A stretch of 64,000 nucleotides of DNA. Origin: Enterococcus sp. CSURQ0835. Its GTDB lineage: Bacteria; Bacillota; Bacilli; Lactobacillales; Enterococcaceae. Location: NCBI RefSeq assembly GCF_902706605.1, contig NZ_CACSLH010000001.1, forward strand, positions 207,411 to 271,410. The letters are read 5' to 3'. This document shows, in pieces, positions 8,674 through 17,074 of the stretch; position 1 is the first letter of the stretch, and every line of letters starts with the position of its first letter. Under the pieces are notes generated by a model. The model was not told the origin of the DNA and made no database searches. It saw only the letters and a list, made by a program, of their open reading frames with translations. Position numbers and translations under genes: made by a program.

Positions 8674-8704
8674 AAACGGATGAAGGCTGAACCTTCATCC
8701 GTTT
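8674..8704. terminator. Bidirectional terminator between larD and the aldo/keto reductase
   Basis: A 13-bp perfect stem (AAACGGATGAAGG / CCTTCATCCGTTT) with a 5-nt loop and T-runs on both sides ends the rightward larABCD transcript and the leftward reductase transcript. Confidence 0.9.
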
Positions 8705-8713
8705 CTTTTTGCG

Positions 8714-9544
8714 TTAAAATTCTTGATACACCGCTGGATCTTGGTCTTTATTACGGCCATCAACTTTCGTCAAGCCATTGATCTGTTCTAGCTCCGTTGC
8801 AGTCAGCTCAAAATCAAAAACTTGTAAGTTTCCAATCTGGCGTTTGCTGTGAGCGGATTTTGGGATCGGCATCGTACCTAATTGCAGTTCCCAACGTAAA
8901 ATGATCTGGCCGACATTTTTATGATATTTTTCAGCTAAGTCCCGTAATAAAGGCTCTTGCAAGACGTGACTCGCACGCCCTAATGGACTCCACGCTTGGG
9001 TCAAGATCCCTTTTGTACGATCATAATCACGCTGCGTTTTTTGATTGAAATACGGATGTAGCTCCACTTGATTGACGGTTGGCAACACACCGGTCTCTTT
9101 TTCTAAGCGATCGATCTGTTCCGGCAAAAAATTGCAGACCCCGATCGAACGGATCAAGCCAAATTTTTGTGCCTCGATCAAGGCTTGCCACGCTTCTACG
9201 TAATGATCTGCTTGTGGATTTGGCCAATGGATCAAATATAAATCATAATAATCTAAGCCAGCGCGCCACAGTGATTCCTGGATCGTCGTAATCGCTTCTG
9301 AGTAACGATGATGACGTCCCGGTAATTTAGACGTGACGATGATCTCAGAACGTGGCACACTGGAACGGCGAATCGCTTCCCCAACGGCGCCTTCGTTTTC
9401 ATAATTGAACGCCGAATCCAATAAGCGATACCCATTTTCTAGCGCTGACGTCATGGCATTGACGCCGATCTGACCATTTAATTGATACGTTCCAAAACCA
9501 ATCTTAGGCAATTGCAGCCCATCACGTAATTGATATGTTTCCAT
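8714..9544 (-). CDS. Aldo/keto reductase
   Basis: A 276-aa NADPH-dependent carbonyl reductase of the AKR superfamily. The catalytic tetrad is visible: Asp in YRLLDSA, Tyr in AFNYENE, Lys in TSKLPG and His in LIHWPNP. The C-terminal cofactor region (IPKSAHSKRQIGNL) matches the family's IPKS...R pattern. It resembles the 2,5-diketogluconate reductase/YvgN group, but the substrate cannot be told from sequence. The start has GGGGGAG at 6 nt. It stands alone, with the lar terminator at its end. Confidence 0.9.
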   Translation of the reverse strand: METYQLRDGLQLPKIGFGTYQLNGQIGVNAMTSALENGYRLLDSAFNYENEGAVGEAIRRSSVPRSEIIVTSKLPGRHHRYSEAITTIQESLWRAGLDYYDLYLIHWPNPQADHYVEAWQALIEAQKFGLIRSIGVCNFLPEQIDRLEKETGVLPTVNQVELHPYFNQKTQRDYDRTKGILTQAWSPLGRASHVLQEPLLRDLAEKYHKNVGQIILRWELQLGTMPIPKSAHSKRQIGNLQVFDFELTATELEQINGLTKVDGRNKDQDPAVYQEF

Positions 9545-9607
9545 GCAAGCTCCCCCTTTTTCTTTACTATAACGCGCGTTTGAAAAAAAAAGCTACTGAG
9601 AGCTCCT

Positions 9608-10777
9608 TTAATCTTGGGGGAATAAATAAATTTTAGTAAATGGTGTGCCGGAACGGATATTAGATAATTGATTGGCCGGAAAAGTACTGTGCCAGAATCG
9701 ATCATGACTTGGATCGTTGCCCCAAAAAAATCCTAAATGACAATCTGGATTAGGCTTGCTGCGATCAGCTTCAAAATAAATGATGTCCCCTTTTTTTGCT
9801 AGGCCGCTTTGCAACAGCTCACCGACTGAGTTAAAAACATGATGCGGACATTTTTTGGTTAGTGCGTCGCGCCAATTATAGCCGTTAGCGACACCGCCCC
9901 ACGCATTGGCTAGTTGGGTAACACGTCCAATATCACCACCGGATCGCGCCATCACCGTCGCTACAAATCCCGTACAATTCATCCGAGGTCCAAACTGATT
10001 CGGTGCGCCATTAGGACTCATAGAAGTTTGGGCATTTGCCGTTAAACTCCGCGTCGGCGTCGTCAAATAAAATTGATCGTTTTCATGGGCGGACAACTCG
10101 TTTAGGACCCGCGCCCGACTGGTCCCTAAAAAACGCGCGGCAAAGTTTTGGACCGGCGGCGGTGGCGGGACTGCCGCGGTGACACTATACCAACTGACAC
10201 CTTCTGCTTGCCAACCACTAGCAACTAAATGATCGCGTTCTTCACTTGCCATCGTATAATGATGGGCGCCAGCTCCGTGATCATTAGGATTATAAACGCG
10301 GTAGACAGGATAGTCACTTGTTGCCACTGTCTGCCAGCCGATCCCTTCTGCTTGCCAGCCTTGACTGACTAAATGAGCTTGTTCTTGTGCTTGATGGGTA
10401 TAAAAATGCTCACCTGAATTAGGATTATAGAGCCGGTAGATCGGCGTTCCAGTAGCTGTCGCACGAAACGCGATCCCTTCATACCACCAGCCCAGTTCGA
10501 CTAATTGATTCTTTTCGTAGCCGTTTAGCGTATAAAAGTGCTCACCTGAATTGGGATTATAAATGCGGTAAACATCGATCGCGTCAGCCGTTGCATTTAC
10601 TGGAGTAGCAGTTTCAGTCGCTGCATTTTGGTCGGCTCCCTCAACTTGGGCTACCGGTTGTCCATTTGCTTGATCGATTCCATTTGATTCTGCTTGACTG
10701 ACCGATGGATTAAGTAGCAACCAAATACTGACGAGCCCTAAACTTCTTACCAACTTCCACACTTGAGACTTTTTCAT
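9608..10777 (-). CDS. Secreted NlpC/P60-like protein with three DUF5648-type repeats
   Basis: A 389-aa exported protein. ATG 10777 is chosen because AGGAGG precedes it by 8 nt. A signal peptide (cleavage near SQAES) is followed by an Ala/Thr/Gln-rich linker. Three ~45-residue modules follow, of the type YRIYNPNSGEHFYT ... GWWYEGI, then a proline-rich hinge (AAVPPPPPVQN). The C-terminal domain has an NlpC/P60-like layout: Cys in MNCTGFVATV, His in DCHLGFFWGN and a downstream FWHS. It may cleave peptidoglycan peptides, by inference. It lies 13 nt after rnfD in the same orientation, so it is probably co-transcribed with rnfCD. Four paralogues of the repeat region lie at 18135-23733. Confidence 0.75.
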   Translation of the reverse strand: MKKSQVWKLVRSLGLVSIWLLLNPSVSQAESNGIDQANGQPVAQVEGADQNAATETATPVNATADAIDVYRIYNPNSGEHFYTLNGYEKNQLVELGWWYEGIAFRATATGTPIYRLYNPNSGEHFYTHQAQEQAHLVSQGWQAEGIGWQTVATSDYPVYRVYNPNDHGAGAHHYTMASEERDHLVASGWQAEGVSWYSVTAAVPPPPPVQNFAARFLGTSRARVLNELSAHENDQFYLTTPTRSLTANAQTSMSPNGAPNQFGPRMNCTGFVATVMARSGGDIGRVTQLANAWGGVANGYNWRDALTKKCPHHVFNSVGELLQSGLAKKGDIIYFEADRSKPNPDCHLGFFWGNDPSHDRFWHSTFPANQLSNIRSGTPFTKIYLFPQD

Positions 10778-10790
10778 CTTACCTCCTCCT

Positions 10791-11744
10791 TTAAGCTTTT
10801 TCACCGAAAACTCGTGGAATCAGCCAACGATCCAGTAACGGCGTCGTACAATTCATCAACAAGATCGCAAACGTCATTCCTTCTGGCATTGAACTAAACA
10901 AACGAAATGCCATCACCACTACACCACAACCGATCCCAAAAATAATTTCTCCAGTAGGCGTACTCGGAGACGAACAATAATCCGTCGCCATAAAAAAGGC
11001 GCCTAGTAGTGTCGCGCCCCCTAATAGATGTCCCGCTACTTGTGTGAGATCGCCATGACTAGTAAAAAGTGCGATTACTGAAATCGTAGCTAACATGCTG
11101 ACTGGGATCTGCCACGTGATGACTTTTTTTATCAAGAGAAAAATCCCACCTGCTAACAATAAAAGCGCTGACGTTTCCGCATTTTTTCCAGCGACAAAAC
11201 CCACGATACTTTCCAGCAGCTGAGACAGATCCAACGATTCACCTTTTTCCACGATCATCAACGGTGTCGCCGAACTCACCACATCGACTTGCGGCAAACC
11301 AAACGGTAATTGTGGTTGGACATTTTCCGTCATTTCTTTGGCAAAGACTAAACGCAACACGGCCCGCCCAGCTAAAGCAGGATTCAAAAAATTTTCCCCC
11401 AAGCCGCCAAACAGTTCTTTTGCTCCAATGATTGCGATTGTGCCTCCAATGACCGGATACCAAAACGGGACACTCACTGGTAAGCTCATCGCTAACAGCA
11501 GCGCCGTCACCAGCCAGCTGCTATCGGCTAAAGTCTCTCGCTTTCGCCATTTACGCCAAATAAATTCTGCACTGAAACACGTGAGGATCGAAGCTACATA
11601 AATTTTTACCGCTGCTAATCCAAAGAAAAAAATCGACGCAAAAATTGCGGGCAAAAGCGCGAGACACACTGTTCTCATAATGGTTGAAGTCCGTGTTTGA
11701 GTAAATAAATGAGGAGAGGCAACCTGAGTCAATTTAGTCGGCAT
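10791..11744 (-). CDS. rnfD: RnfD-like membrane subunit of an electron-transfer complex
   Basis: A 317-aa membrane protein of the RnfD/NqrB family with about nine hydrophobic helices. The sequence DVVSSATPL near residue 160 matches the motif whose threonine carries covalently bound FMN in Rnf and Nqr complexes. Other conserved parts are GENFLNPALAGRA near 110 and DYCSSPSTPTGEIIFG near 255. The start overlaps the rnfC end by 11 nt and has AAGGAGG upstream. No rnfA, rnfB, rnfE or rnfG lies nearby, nor an ApbE flavin transferase, so a full Rnf pump is not encoded here. Confidence 0.85.
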   Translation of the reverse strand: MPTKLTQVASPHLFTQTRTSTIMRTVCLALLPAIFASIFFFGLAAVKIYVASILTCFSAEFIWRKWRKRETLADSSWLVTALLLAMSLPVSVPFWYPVIGGTIAIIGAKELFGGLGENFLNPALAGRAVLRLVFAKEMTENVQPQLPFGLPQVDVVSSATPLMIVEKGESLDLSQLLESIVGFVAGKNAETSALLLLAGGIFLLIKKVITWQIPVSMLATISVIALFTSHGDLTQVAGHLLGGATLLGAFFMATDYCSSPSTPTGEIIFGIGCGVVVMAFRLFSSMPEGMTFAILLMNCTTPLLDRWLIPRVFGEKA

Positions 11745-13053
11745 GTTGTTTTACCTCCTTTTGTCCGGCTACGATATGTTCAGCCAAATGACGACGCGCC
11801 GGACAGACTGTCGTACAACAACCGCAATTGATACACGCGGCGACTCGTAACTTTTGTAACCGGGTATGATCGTTTTTCAAAGCGGCTTTTTCTAACCACA
11901 ACGGTAATAATCTCATGGGACAGACCGCCACACACCGCGCACATTTGATACAAGGTTTAGGAGTGCGATCTTGGTCATGGGCCTTATTGATCACGATCAA
12001 GCCATTCGCCGCTTTAGTTAAACTAGCATGCAACGTATCGATACTTTTCCCCATCATAAATCCACCAACGATCACTCGGCTTAGCTGGCCTTCCACTCCA
12101 CCGCACGCCGCAATCAATTCCTCAGCAGTCGTTCCAAGGGGAAATAAAATATTTTGCGGCATTTTGACATCTCCCACGACTGAACAGATCCGGTGACTCA
12201 GCGCTCGATCCAAATGCAACGCATCATAGACCGCTACTGTCGTCGCCACGTTAATCATCAAGATCCCTAAGTCCCTAGCCGATGCTCCTAGTGGCAATTC
12301 TTTGCCTGTAACGGCTTTGATCAGCATCTCGCTAGCTCCTTGCGGATAAACTGATGGCACTTCGACCACCGTCAAGCGCGGTTCAGCTTGCGCAAACACT
12401 CGCATCACGGCTAGCGCTTCTTGCTTATCGGATTCAATCGCCAAAACACCGCGCTTTGCCGCCACTGCAGCTAAAACTAATTGGATCCCACCTAATAACT
12501 TTTCACCGTCATTGACCATCAGTGCTGCATCAGCCATCAAAAGCGGCTCGCATTCAGCACCGTTAAAAATACACCACTCGACTTGTTCAGCCGGATCTAA
12601 TTTCACATGACTAGGAAACGTCGCACCACCTAAACCGACTACGCCAGCCGCGCTGACTTGGGCTAAGATCGTTTCCCGGTCAAACGTTTCCGGTACTGTT
12701 TGCTCAGCCAGCTGATCGTGGAAATCATTTTCGATCACGACACACGTTAAAGCTTCCCCTTGGCCTTGATCACGCTTTTCGATCGCACGAACGGTTCCCG
12801 AAACACTCGCATGGACATGAGCACCTAGATTGTCACCGATATCTGCGATCTTTTGTCCTAGCAACACGTGTTCACCTGGCGAGACCACCACTTCCGCTGC
12901 ATCACCGATATGTTGTTGGACGGGTAAATAAACTTTTTTCGGGGCGATTGTTCGAACGTTTTTATAATCAGCTAATCCTTTTAACGCTAAGGGAGTCTCG
13001 TGAAAATCAATCCCTCCATTAAATGTTTTTTTCATCTCCTCTGATCCCTTCAT
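11734..13053 (-). CDS. rnfC: RnfC-like iron-sulfur/flavin subunit
   Basis: A 439-aa soluble electron-transfer subunit related to complex I NuoF. It has an N-terminal barrel-like region, a nucleotide/flavin-binding segment (GLGGATFPSHVKL near 155, NGAECEPLL near 180), an SLBB-like region and two C-terminal CxxCxxCxxxCP clusters (CIKCARCVAVCP and CINCGCCTTVCP) for two 4Fe-4S centres. In Rnf complexes RnfC handles NADH. The start is uncertain: ATG 13053 has only AAGAAG, while the next ATG is jammed against GAGGAG. A TATACT -10 lies at 13067-13072. It pairs with rnfD alone. Confidence 0.87.
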   Translation of the reverse strand: MKGSEEMKKTFNGGIDFHETPLALKGLADYKNVRTIAPKKVYLPVQQHIGDAAEVVVSPGEHVLLGQKIADIGDNLGAHVHASVSGTVRAIEKRDQGQGEALTCVVIENDFHDQLAEQTVPETFDRETILAQVSAAGVVGLGGATFPSHVKLDPAEQVEWCIFNGAECEPLLMADAALMVNDGEKLLGGIQLVLAAVAAKRGVLAIESDKQEALAVMRVFAQAEPRLTVVEVPSVYPQGASEMLIKAVTGKELPLGASARDLGILMINVATTVAVYDALHLDRALSHRICSVVGDVKMPQNILFPLGTTAEELIAACGGVEGQLSRVIVGGFMMGKSIDTLHASLTKAANGLIVINKAHDQDRTPKPCIKCARCVAVCPMRLLPLWLEKAALKNDHTRLQKLRVAACINCGCCTTVCPARRHLAEHIVAGQKEVKQHAD

Positions 13054-13066
13054 TCTTCTTACTAAA

Positions 13067-13072
13067 AGTATA
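13067..13072 (-). promoter_or_regulatory. Probable -10 element of the rnfC-rnfD unit
   Basis: On the minus strand, TATACT lies 13 nt before the rnfC ATG. The -35 region is weak, so this is only a likely promoter. Confidence 0.4.
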
Positions 13073-13153
13073 GCATGAAGTTATTTTTTGAGCGAAAAAT
13101 AAGCCAATCCAATCACTTGCTTCCATCCAAAAACTTGCGCTTTCACGACGAAT

Positions 13154-13184
13154 AAAAAAACGACCAGCTACACGCTAGTCGTTT
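13154..13184 (-). terminator. Terminator of the GyrI-like gene
   Basis: A hairpin (AACGACCAGC / GCTAGTCGTT, one mismatch, 5-nt loop) is followed on the minus strand by a run of seven T, just after the stop at 13192. Confidence 0.8.
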
Positions 13185-13191
13185 CAACCGC

Positions 13192-13680
13192 TTAACGGCG
13201 TTCTTCAATTGGAAAATACAATTCAACTTCATTTTCTGAAAAACTTGGTAAATAATGTTCTTGGACTGCGCCCGCTAACTCAACTTTTTCCAAATCAAAA
13301 ATATCACCGAGCATCAGTTGCGTTGCTTGATCGATCTTATCCCCACTCGTTCGGATCGTCAAAAATTCTAGCGGCGGCATCTGCCATTTGATCCAACCCG
13401 CTGGTGCGATGGCGTCCGGTTTGACTTGCACACCGGCTAAGTAGCGCCCTTCTTTTTGCCAAGGAGCCAGCCACTGATACTTATCGCTCATCAAGCCCCA
13501 TAAGTGAAGGTTTTCCATCTGGCTCGCGTCGATCAAATCAGCTAATTCTTCAAAATGTTGATTCAATTGATCCCACAGCAAAGGGACCCATGAATCAGCT
13601 TCTGTTGCTTGCCCATTGCCTTCTTTACCGATCACCGTAAAGCCGGGGATCTGCTTTCGTTCTACACCTTTTAACTTCAC
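13192..13680 (-). CDS. GyrI-like small-molecule-binding domain protein
   Basis: A 162-aa stand-alone GyrI/effector-binding-domain protein. Recognisable parts are the opening strand (ERKQIPGFTVIGKEGNG), the middle (HLWGLMSDKY, YLAGVQVKPD) and the closing strand (EVELYFPIEER). There is no DNA-binding domain. Such domains bind hydrophobic or cationic compounds in MerR/AraC regulators, and as single domains act as binding proteins or, in some cases, hydrolases. GAGGAG precedes the start. The ligand is unknown. Confidence 0.75.
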   Translation of the reverse strand: MKLKGVERKQIPGFTVIGKEGNGQATEADSWVPLLWDQLNQHFEELADLIDASQMENLHLWGLMSDKYQWLAPWQKEGRYLAGVQVKPDAIAPAGWIKWQMPPLEFLTIRTSGDKIDQATQLMLGDIFDLEKVELAGAVQEHYLPSFSENEVELYFPIEERR

Positions 13681-13768
13681 ACGCCTCTCCTCCTCTTATT
13701 TTATTGTAATCGAATTCCCGTTGAAAACCAATTCATTATGCTTTTGACAGCGGAATTTTACGGCTTTT

Positions 13769-13777
13769 TGCTATACT
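13769..13777 (+). promoter_or_regulatory. Extended -10 promoter of the YdcF-type gene
   Basis: TGCTATACT forms an extended -10 (TG-n-TATACT) 15 nt before the AAGGAG ribosome site. TTGACA at 13744 is 22 bp away and too distant to be a normal -35. Confidence 0.55.
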
Positions 13778-13801
13778 AGAAACATGAAGGAGTTGTTTTT
13801 G

Positions 13802-14995
13802 ATGGAATGGAAACGCGATTTGATTTGGCTAGGAGTTTATTTAGTCATTTTTGCTTGGATCATCTTTAAAGAAAAAAAGCGGCCGGAATTTTTACGTCAC
13901 AGCCTGTTGTGGACAGGAATCTTTTTTTTGAGTTATTCATTATATTTAGAGCTTGAGAACCGTTCATTTTACCTCGTCGTCCCGCTGTTATTTTTGCTCT
14001 TATTTTGTCTGCTGTACTTTCGTAACAAAACCCGCTTGATCAATGGCTTTGTCTTCAATTTATTTTTGATCAGTCTACTCGTCTATTGGTCCGTCTTGTT
14101 CGTCCTCCAGCAATCGATCTTACTAGGCGGTGTGTTAGGGATCTTAGCCGTGCTGTTGATCTTGGCACTTGCGTTTGGCATCTACGGCTTGATCATTTTT
14201 TTGATCTGGAACAGCGTCCAAGTATTACGCCGCGAATCCCGCTCACTAGCCAATTTATTGACCTTGCTGTTGGCACTGGGATTGATCGCGCTTTTAGTCA
14301 TCAATAGCTTAGGTCCCCAACTTTTTCCTAGTTGGCTAGTTGCCTTGCTCACGTTGCCATCGATTATTTTGTTTTATTTCGCGTTTGTCTTTTGGAACTT
14401 TTTATCGGTCTCACTTTTATATCAATTCAATTCACCGAAACTCGAACAAGATTTTATCATCGTTTTAGGCGCCGGCCTGATCGATGGCAAACGGGTGACT
14501 CCGCTGTTAGCTAAACGAATCGAGCGGGCGATCACCTTTTATCACTTGCAAAAACAAGTCACACAAAAAGCGCCTAAACTTTTAATGTCTGGTGGTCAAG
14601 GTCCTGATGAAAAAATTTCCGAGGCTGCCGCGATGCGTAACTACGCAATCGAAAAAGGAATTCCCGAAACCGATATCGTGCTAGAAGCCAATTCCACCAC
14701 GACTTATGAAAATATGAAATTCAGTCGTGAGATCATCGTAAAAGAAGTGCCTGATTACCACGCGATCTTCAGTTCTAATAACTACCACATTTTTCGCGCC
14801 GGCATCTTTGCCCATCAAGTCGGTTTAAAAGCCGATGGGATCGGTGCCAAAACAGCTTTTTACTATTTGCCGAATGCTTTTTTACGTGAATTTGCGGCCG
14901 TGATCTTACTAAACAAAAAATTGCATTTCATCGTTTGCGGCGTACTGACTTTCTTTGTCGTCTTAACCGCTGTGTTACAACTGTTTATTCACTAA
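13802..14995 (+). CDS. YdcF/ElyC-family membrane protein (DUF218)
   Basis: A 397-aa protein with roughly seven N-terminal membrane helices (to about residue 215), then a cytoplasm- or surface-facing DUF218 domain and a final helix. The domain shows IIVLGAGLIDG, LLMSGGQGPDE, SEAAAMRNYAI and EANSTTTYENM, all hallmarks of YdcF/SanA/ElyC proteins tied to envelope processes. ATG 13802 is preferred to 13784 because AAGGAG lies 9 nt before it, and the upstream ATG overlaps that site. The biochemical role of this family is not settled. It is monocistronic. Confidence 0.85.
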   Translation: MEWKRDLIWLGVYLVIFAWIIFKEKKRPEFLRHSLLWTGIFFLSYSLYLELENRSFYLVVPLLFLLLFCLLYFRNKTRLINGFVFNLFLISLLVYWSVLFVLQQSILLGGVLGILAVLLILALAFGIYGLIIFLIWNSVQVLRRESRSLANLLTLLLALGLIALLVINSLGPQLFPSWLVALLTLPSIILFYFAFVFWNFLSVSLLYQFNSPKLEQDFIIVLGAGLIDGKRVTPLLAKRIERAITFYHLQKQVTQKAPKLLMSGGQGPDEKISEAAAMRNYAIEKGIPETDIVLEANSTTTYENMKFSREIIVKEVPDYHAIFSSNNYHIFRAGIFAHQVGLKADGIGAKTAFYYLPNAFLREFAAVILLNKKLHFIVCGVLTFFVVLTAVLQLFIH

Positions 14996-15031
14996 AAAAC
15001 GAGCGATACAACTGAATCCAAAGCAAACAAA

Positions 15032-15063
15032 AAAACGATCGGCTACTAGGAGTCGATCGTTTT
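15032..15063. terminator. Bidirectional terminator
   Basis: AAAACGATCG / CGATCGTTTT stem with a 12-nt loop between the convergent YdcF-type and HD genes; T-runs flank both sides. Confidence 0.88.
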
Positions 15064-15065
15064 GT

Positions 15066-15563
15066 TTAGATAAATTCTTTTTTCAAGCGTTGTTTGTACG
15101 CGTGCCACTTAGCAGTGTAAGGCATTGCTGCTTCTTTGATCGCGCAATACTTATCCACCATCGTTACGATATAACCTTCTTTGTACTTCGGTGGTGTGAT
15201 CGTCGCACCCCACATATGTTTGATGATGATATCTTTTTCCAGCGGTGACAAATGCGTGATCTTTTCCGCATTTTTTACTGCGATCCGCGGATGCATGTAC
15301 GCATGACTGCCTTCATCAAATTTCGTCTCGCGCCAATCATAATAAAAAAGATCATGCAAAAGACCTGCCCGCGCCGTTGCTCGAGCGTCGCCAGAAACTT
15401 TTTTTGCGATTTTATAACTATTATAAGAAACACTGATCGAGTGTTCCAAACGAGTTGAATTCATATGTTGAGTGTAATTTGCTAATTTTTGAACTTCATC
15501 GGTAGCTAATAAATCCTCAATGTAAGACATATATTCTTGATCTTCACGCCATTTTTCTGTCAT
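15066..15563 (-). CDS. HD-domain phosphohydrolase
   Basis: A 165-aa HD-superfamily protein. The metal-binding signature is visible: His in LEHSISV, the HD pair in AGLLHDLFYYDW, and later His residues (GSHAYMHPRIA, IIKHMWG). These enzymes hydrolyse phosphate esters, often nucleotides; the substrate is unknown. AAGGAG precedes the ATG and a TATACT -10 lies about 40 nt upstream. The 295-nt gap to the next gene holds only that promoter and the terminator of the methyltransferase gene. Confidence 0.8.
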   Translation of the reverse strand: MTEKWREDQEYMSYIEDLLATDEVQKLANYTQHMNSTRLEHSISVSYNSYKIAKKVSGDARATARAGLLHDLFYYDWRETKFDEGSHAYMHPRIAVKNAEKITHLSPLEKDIIIKHMWGATITPPKYKEGYIVTMVDKYCAIKEAAMPYTAKWHAYKQRLKKEFI

Positions 15564-15812
15564 GGATAATTAGGCTCCTTTTTCTTTCGTTGAAAAAAGT
15601 ATAGCACGGCTTTTGTGATTAAACTAGCTTACAGAAAAGCCGACCGGGAAGTTTAATACATCCTTAAACAGCGCTAACAAAACGTAATAAATGTTTCATG
15701 TTTTTATAATTGTCTTTACGAATTGAGCAAAAAAGCGATCAGTGGTTTTTTCTCAGCTTATTTCCGAAGCGTACTAGTTCATACGGCTAGACATCTTTAG
15801 ACTTGGGATCAT

Positions 15813-15860
15813 AAAAAGCAGCAAGTAAATTTTCAAAGCAAAAATTTACTGCCACTGCTT
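15813..15860 (-). terminator. Terminator of the SpoU methyltransferase gene
   Basis: A long AT-rich hairpin (AGCAG..AAGTAAATTTT / AAAATTTACT..CTGCT) followed by TTTTT on the minus strand; it overlaps the stop codon. Confidence 0.7.
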
Positions 15861-16620
15861 ATCGGTTCAACTGAAACAATAAGATTCCAGCCGCAACGGC
15901 CACATTCAACGATTCCGCTGCACCTTTGATCGGAATGTATAAATTTTGATCGGTCACCTTTAACAATTCTGGCTGCATCCCATTGCCTTCGTTGCCCATG
16001 ATCAATGCAAAATCAGTTTGCGGTGCCACTTCAGAAAAGATGACAGCTGCTTGATCCAACGCGCTGCCGTAAACCGGCACGTCACTAGCTTTGAATTCTT
16101 CGATTACCTCAGCTAATTCACGGGAAATGATTGGCAGATGAAACTGACTGCCTTGCATGCTACGCAATGTTTTAGGGTTATACAGATCCACCGTTCCACT
16201 ACCTAAAATTACTCCGGTCAGTCCCGCCGCGTCTGCCGTGCGGATCATCGTCCCCAAATTACCTGGGTCTTGGATCGTATCCAATAACAACCAACTTCCA
16301 CTGGCTTTAAAGGCTGCTTCTGTCGGCAACTCGCACACTGCGATCATCCCTTGCGGCGTTTTTTCAGTCGCTAAAGTTTTCAACACTTCATCGGTCACTA
16401 AATAATACTCTTCACCAAAAGTTTCCAACCATTCCTGCCACTCACTGACTCCCCGTGCACTGACAAACAGCGCCTGCAGTTTGCTACCGGCTTTGACTGC
16501 TTCTTCGATCAGATGGAAGCCTTCTAACAAATAGGCGCCGGCTTTGAGTCGATATTTTTTTTGCTGTAATTTTTTTGCTTCTTTGATCACTTGATTTTTA
16601 ACGGAAGAAATTTCTTTCAC
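15859..16620 (-). CDS. TrmH/SpoU-family RNA 2'-O-methyltransferase
   Basis: A 253-aa protein with an N-terminal RNA-binding (L30e-like) substrate domain (to about 95) and a SPOUT methyltransferase domain. The three SPOUT motifs are present: DTIQDPGNLGTMIRTADAAG, LIMGNEGNG and IPIKGAAESLNVAVA. It probably methylates a ribose in 23S rRNA (RlmB-like). It starts at GTG with GAGGTG 7 nt upstream. It diverges from the acylphosphatase gene, the usual neighbourhood in lactobacilli and enterococci. Confidence 0.9.
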   Translation of the reverse strand: MKEISSVKNQVIKEAKKLQQKKYRLKAGAYLLEGFHLIEEAVKAGSKLQALFVSARGVSEWQEWLETFGEEYYLVTDEVLKTLATEKTPQGMIAVCELPTEAAFKASGSWLLLDTIQDPGNLGTMIRTADAAGLTGVILGSGTVDLYNPKTLRSMQGSQFHLPIISRELAEVIEEFKASDVPVYGSALDQAAVIFSEVAPQTDFALIMGNEGNGMQPELLKVTDQNLYIPIKGAAESLNVAVAAGILLFQLNR

Positions 16621-16691
16621 CTGACTTCACCTCTTTGGCATTATATCATTTTTTCGGCTATCATTAAGAAAAGAGTGAGGGAGGATTTTTT

Positions 16692-16970
16692 ATGAAAGTA
16701 AGAATCAAGGCATCCGGTCGTGTGCAAGGCGTCGGCTTTCGTTATACCACAGTCCAATTAGCACAAGACGCCGGGATTTTTGGAACAGTCAAAAACGAAA
16801 CTGATGGCAGTGTCACGATCGAAGCCGTGGGCGAAAAAGCGGCGATTGATCACTTCATCGCTGCTTTAAAAAAACAACCCCGCAATCCATTTGCGCAGGT
16901 TCAGCACTTAGAAATCAACGAAGACGAGACGATCAAAGATTACACTTCATTTAATGTGATCTACTATTAA
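16692..16970 (+). CDS. acyP: Acylphosphatase
   Basis: A 92-aa acylphosphatase that hydrolyses carboxyl-phosphate bonds. The catalytic arginine sits in GRVQGVGFRYTT and the catalytic asparagine in GTVKNETDGSV, both at their normal places, and the length is typical of the family. GAGGG lies before the ATG. The gene is followed by yidC in the same direction. Confidence 0.95.
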   Translation: MKVRIKASGRVQGVGFRYTTVQLAQDAGIFGTVKNETDGSVTIEAVGEKAAIDHFIAALKKQPRNPFAQVQHLEINEDETIKDYTSFNVIYY

Positions 16971-17074
16971 GAATTTGTGAACCTTCCTGCATTTTTCTGA
17001 ATTGGATTGAAAAGCCGTAGTATTTTTAGTATAGTATCTCTTGTGTGAATCCAATCAGAAAAGGAAGAAATCAA

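Noticed and set aside
13744..13777. TTGACA-TATACT promoter for the YdcF gene
   Set aside because: The spacer is 22 bp, too long; the TG-extended -10 alone is more likely.
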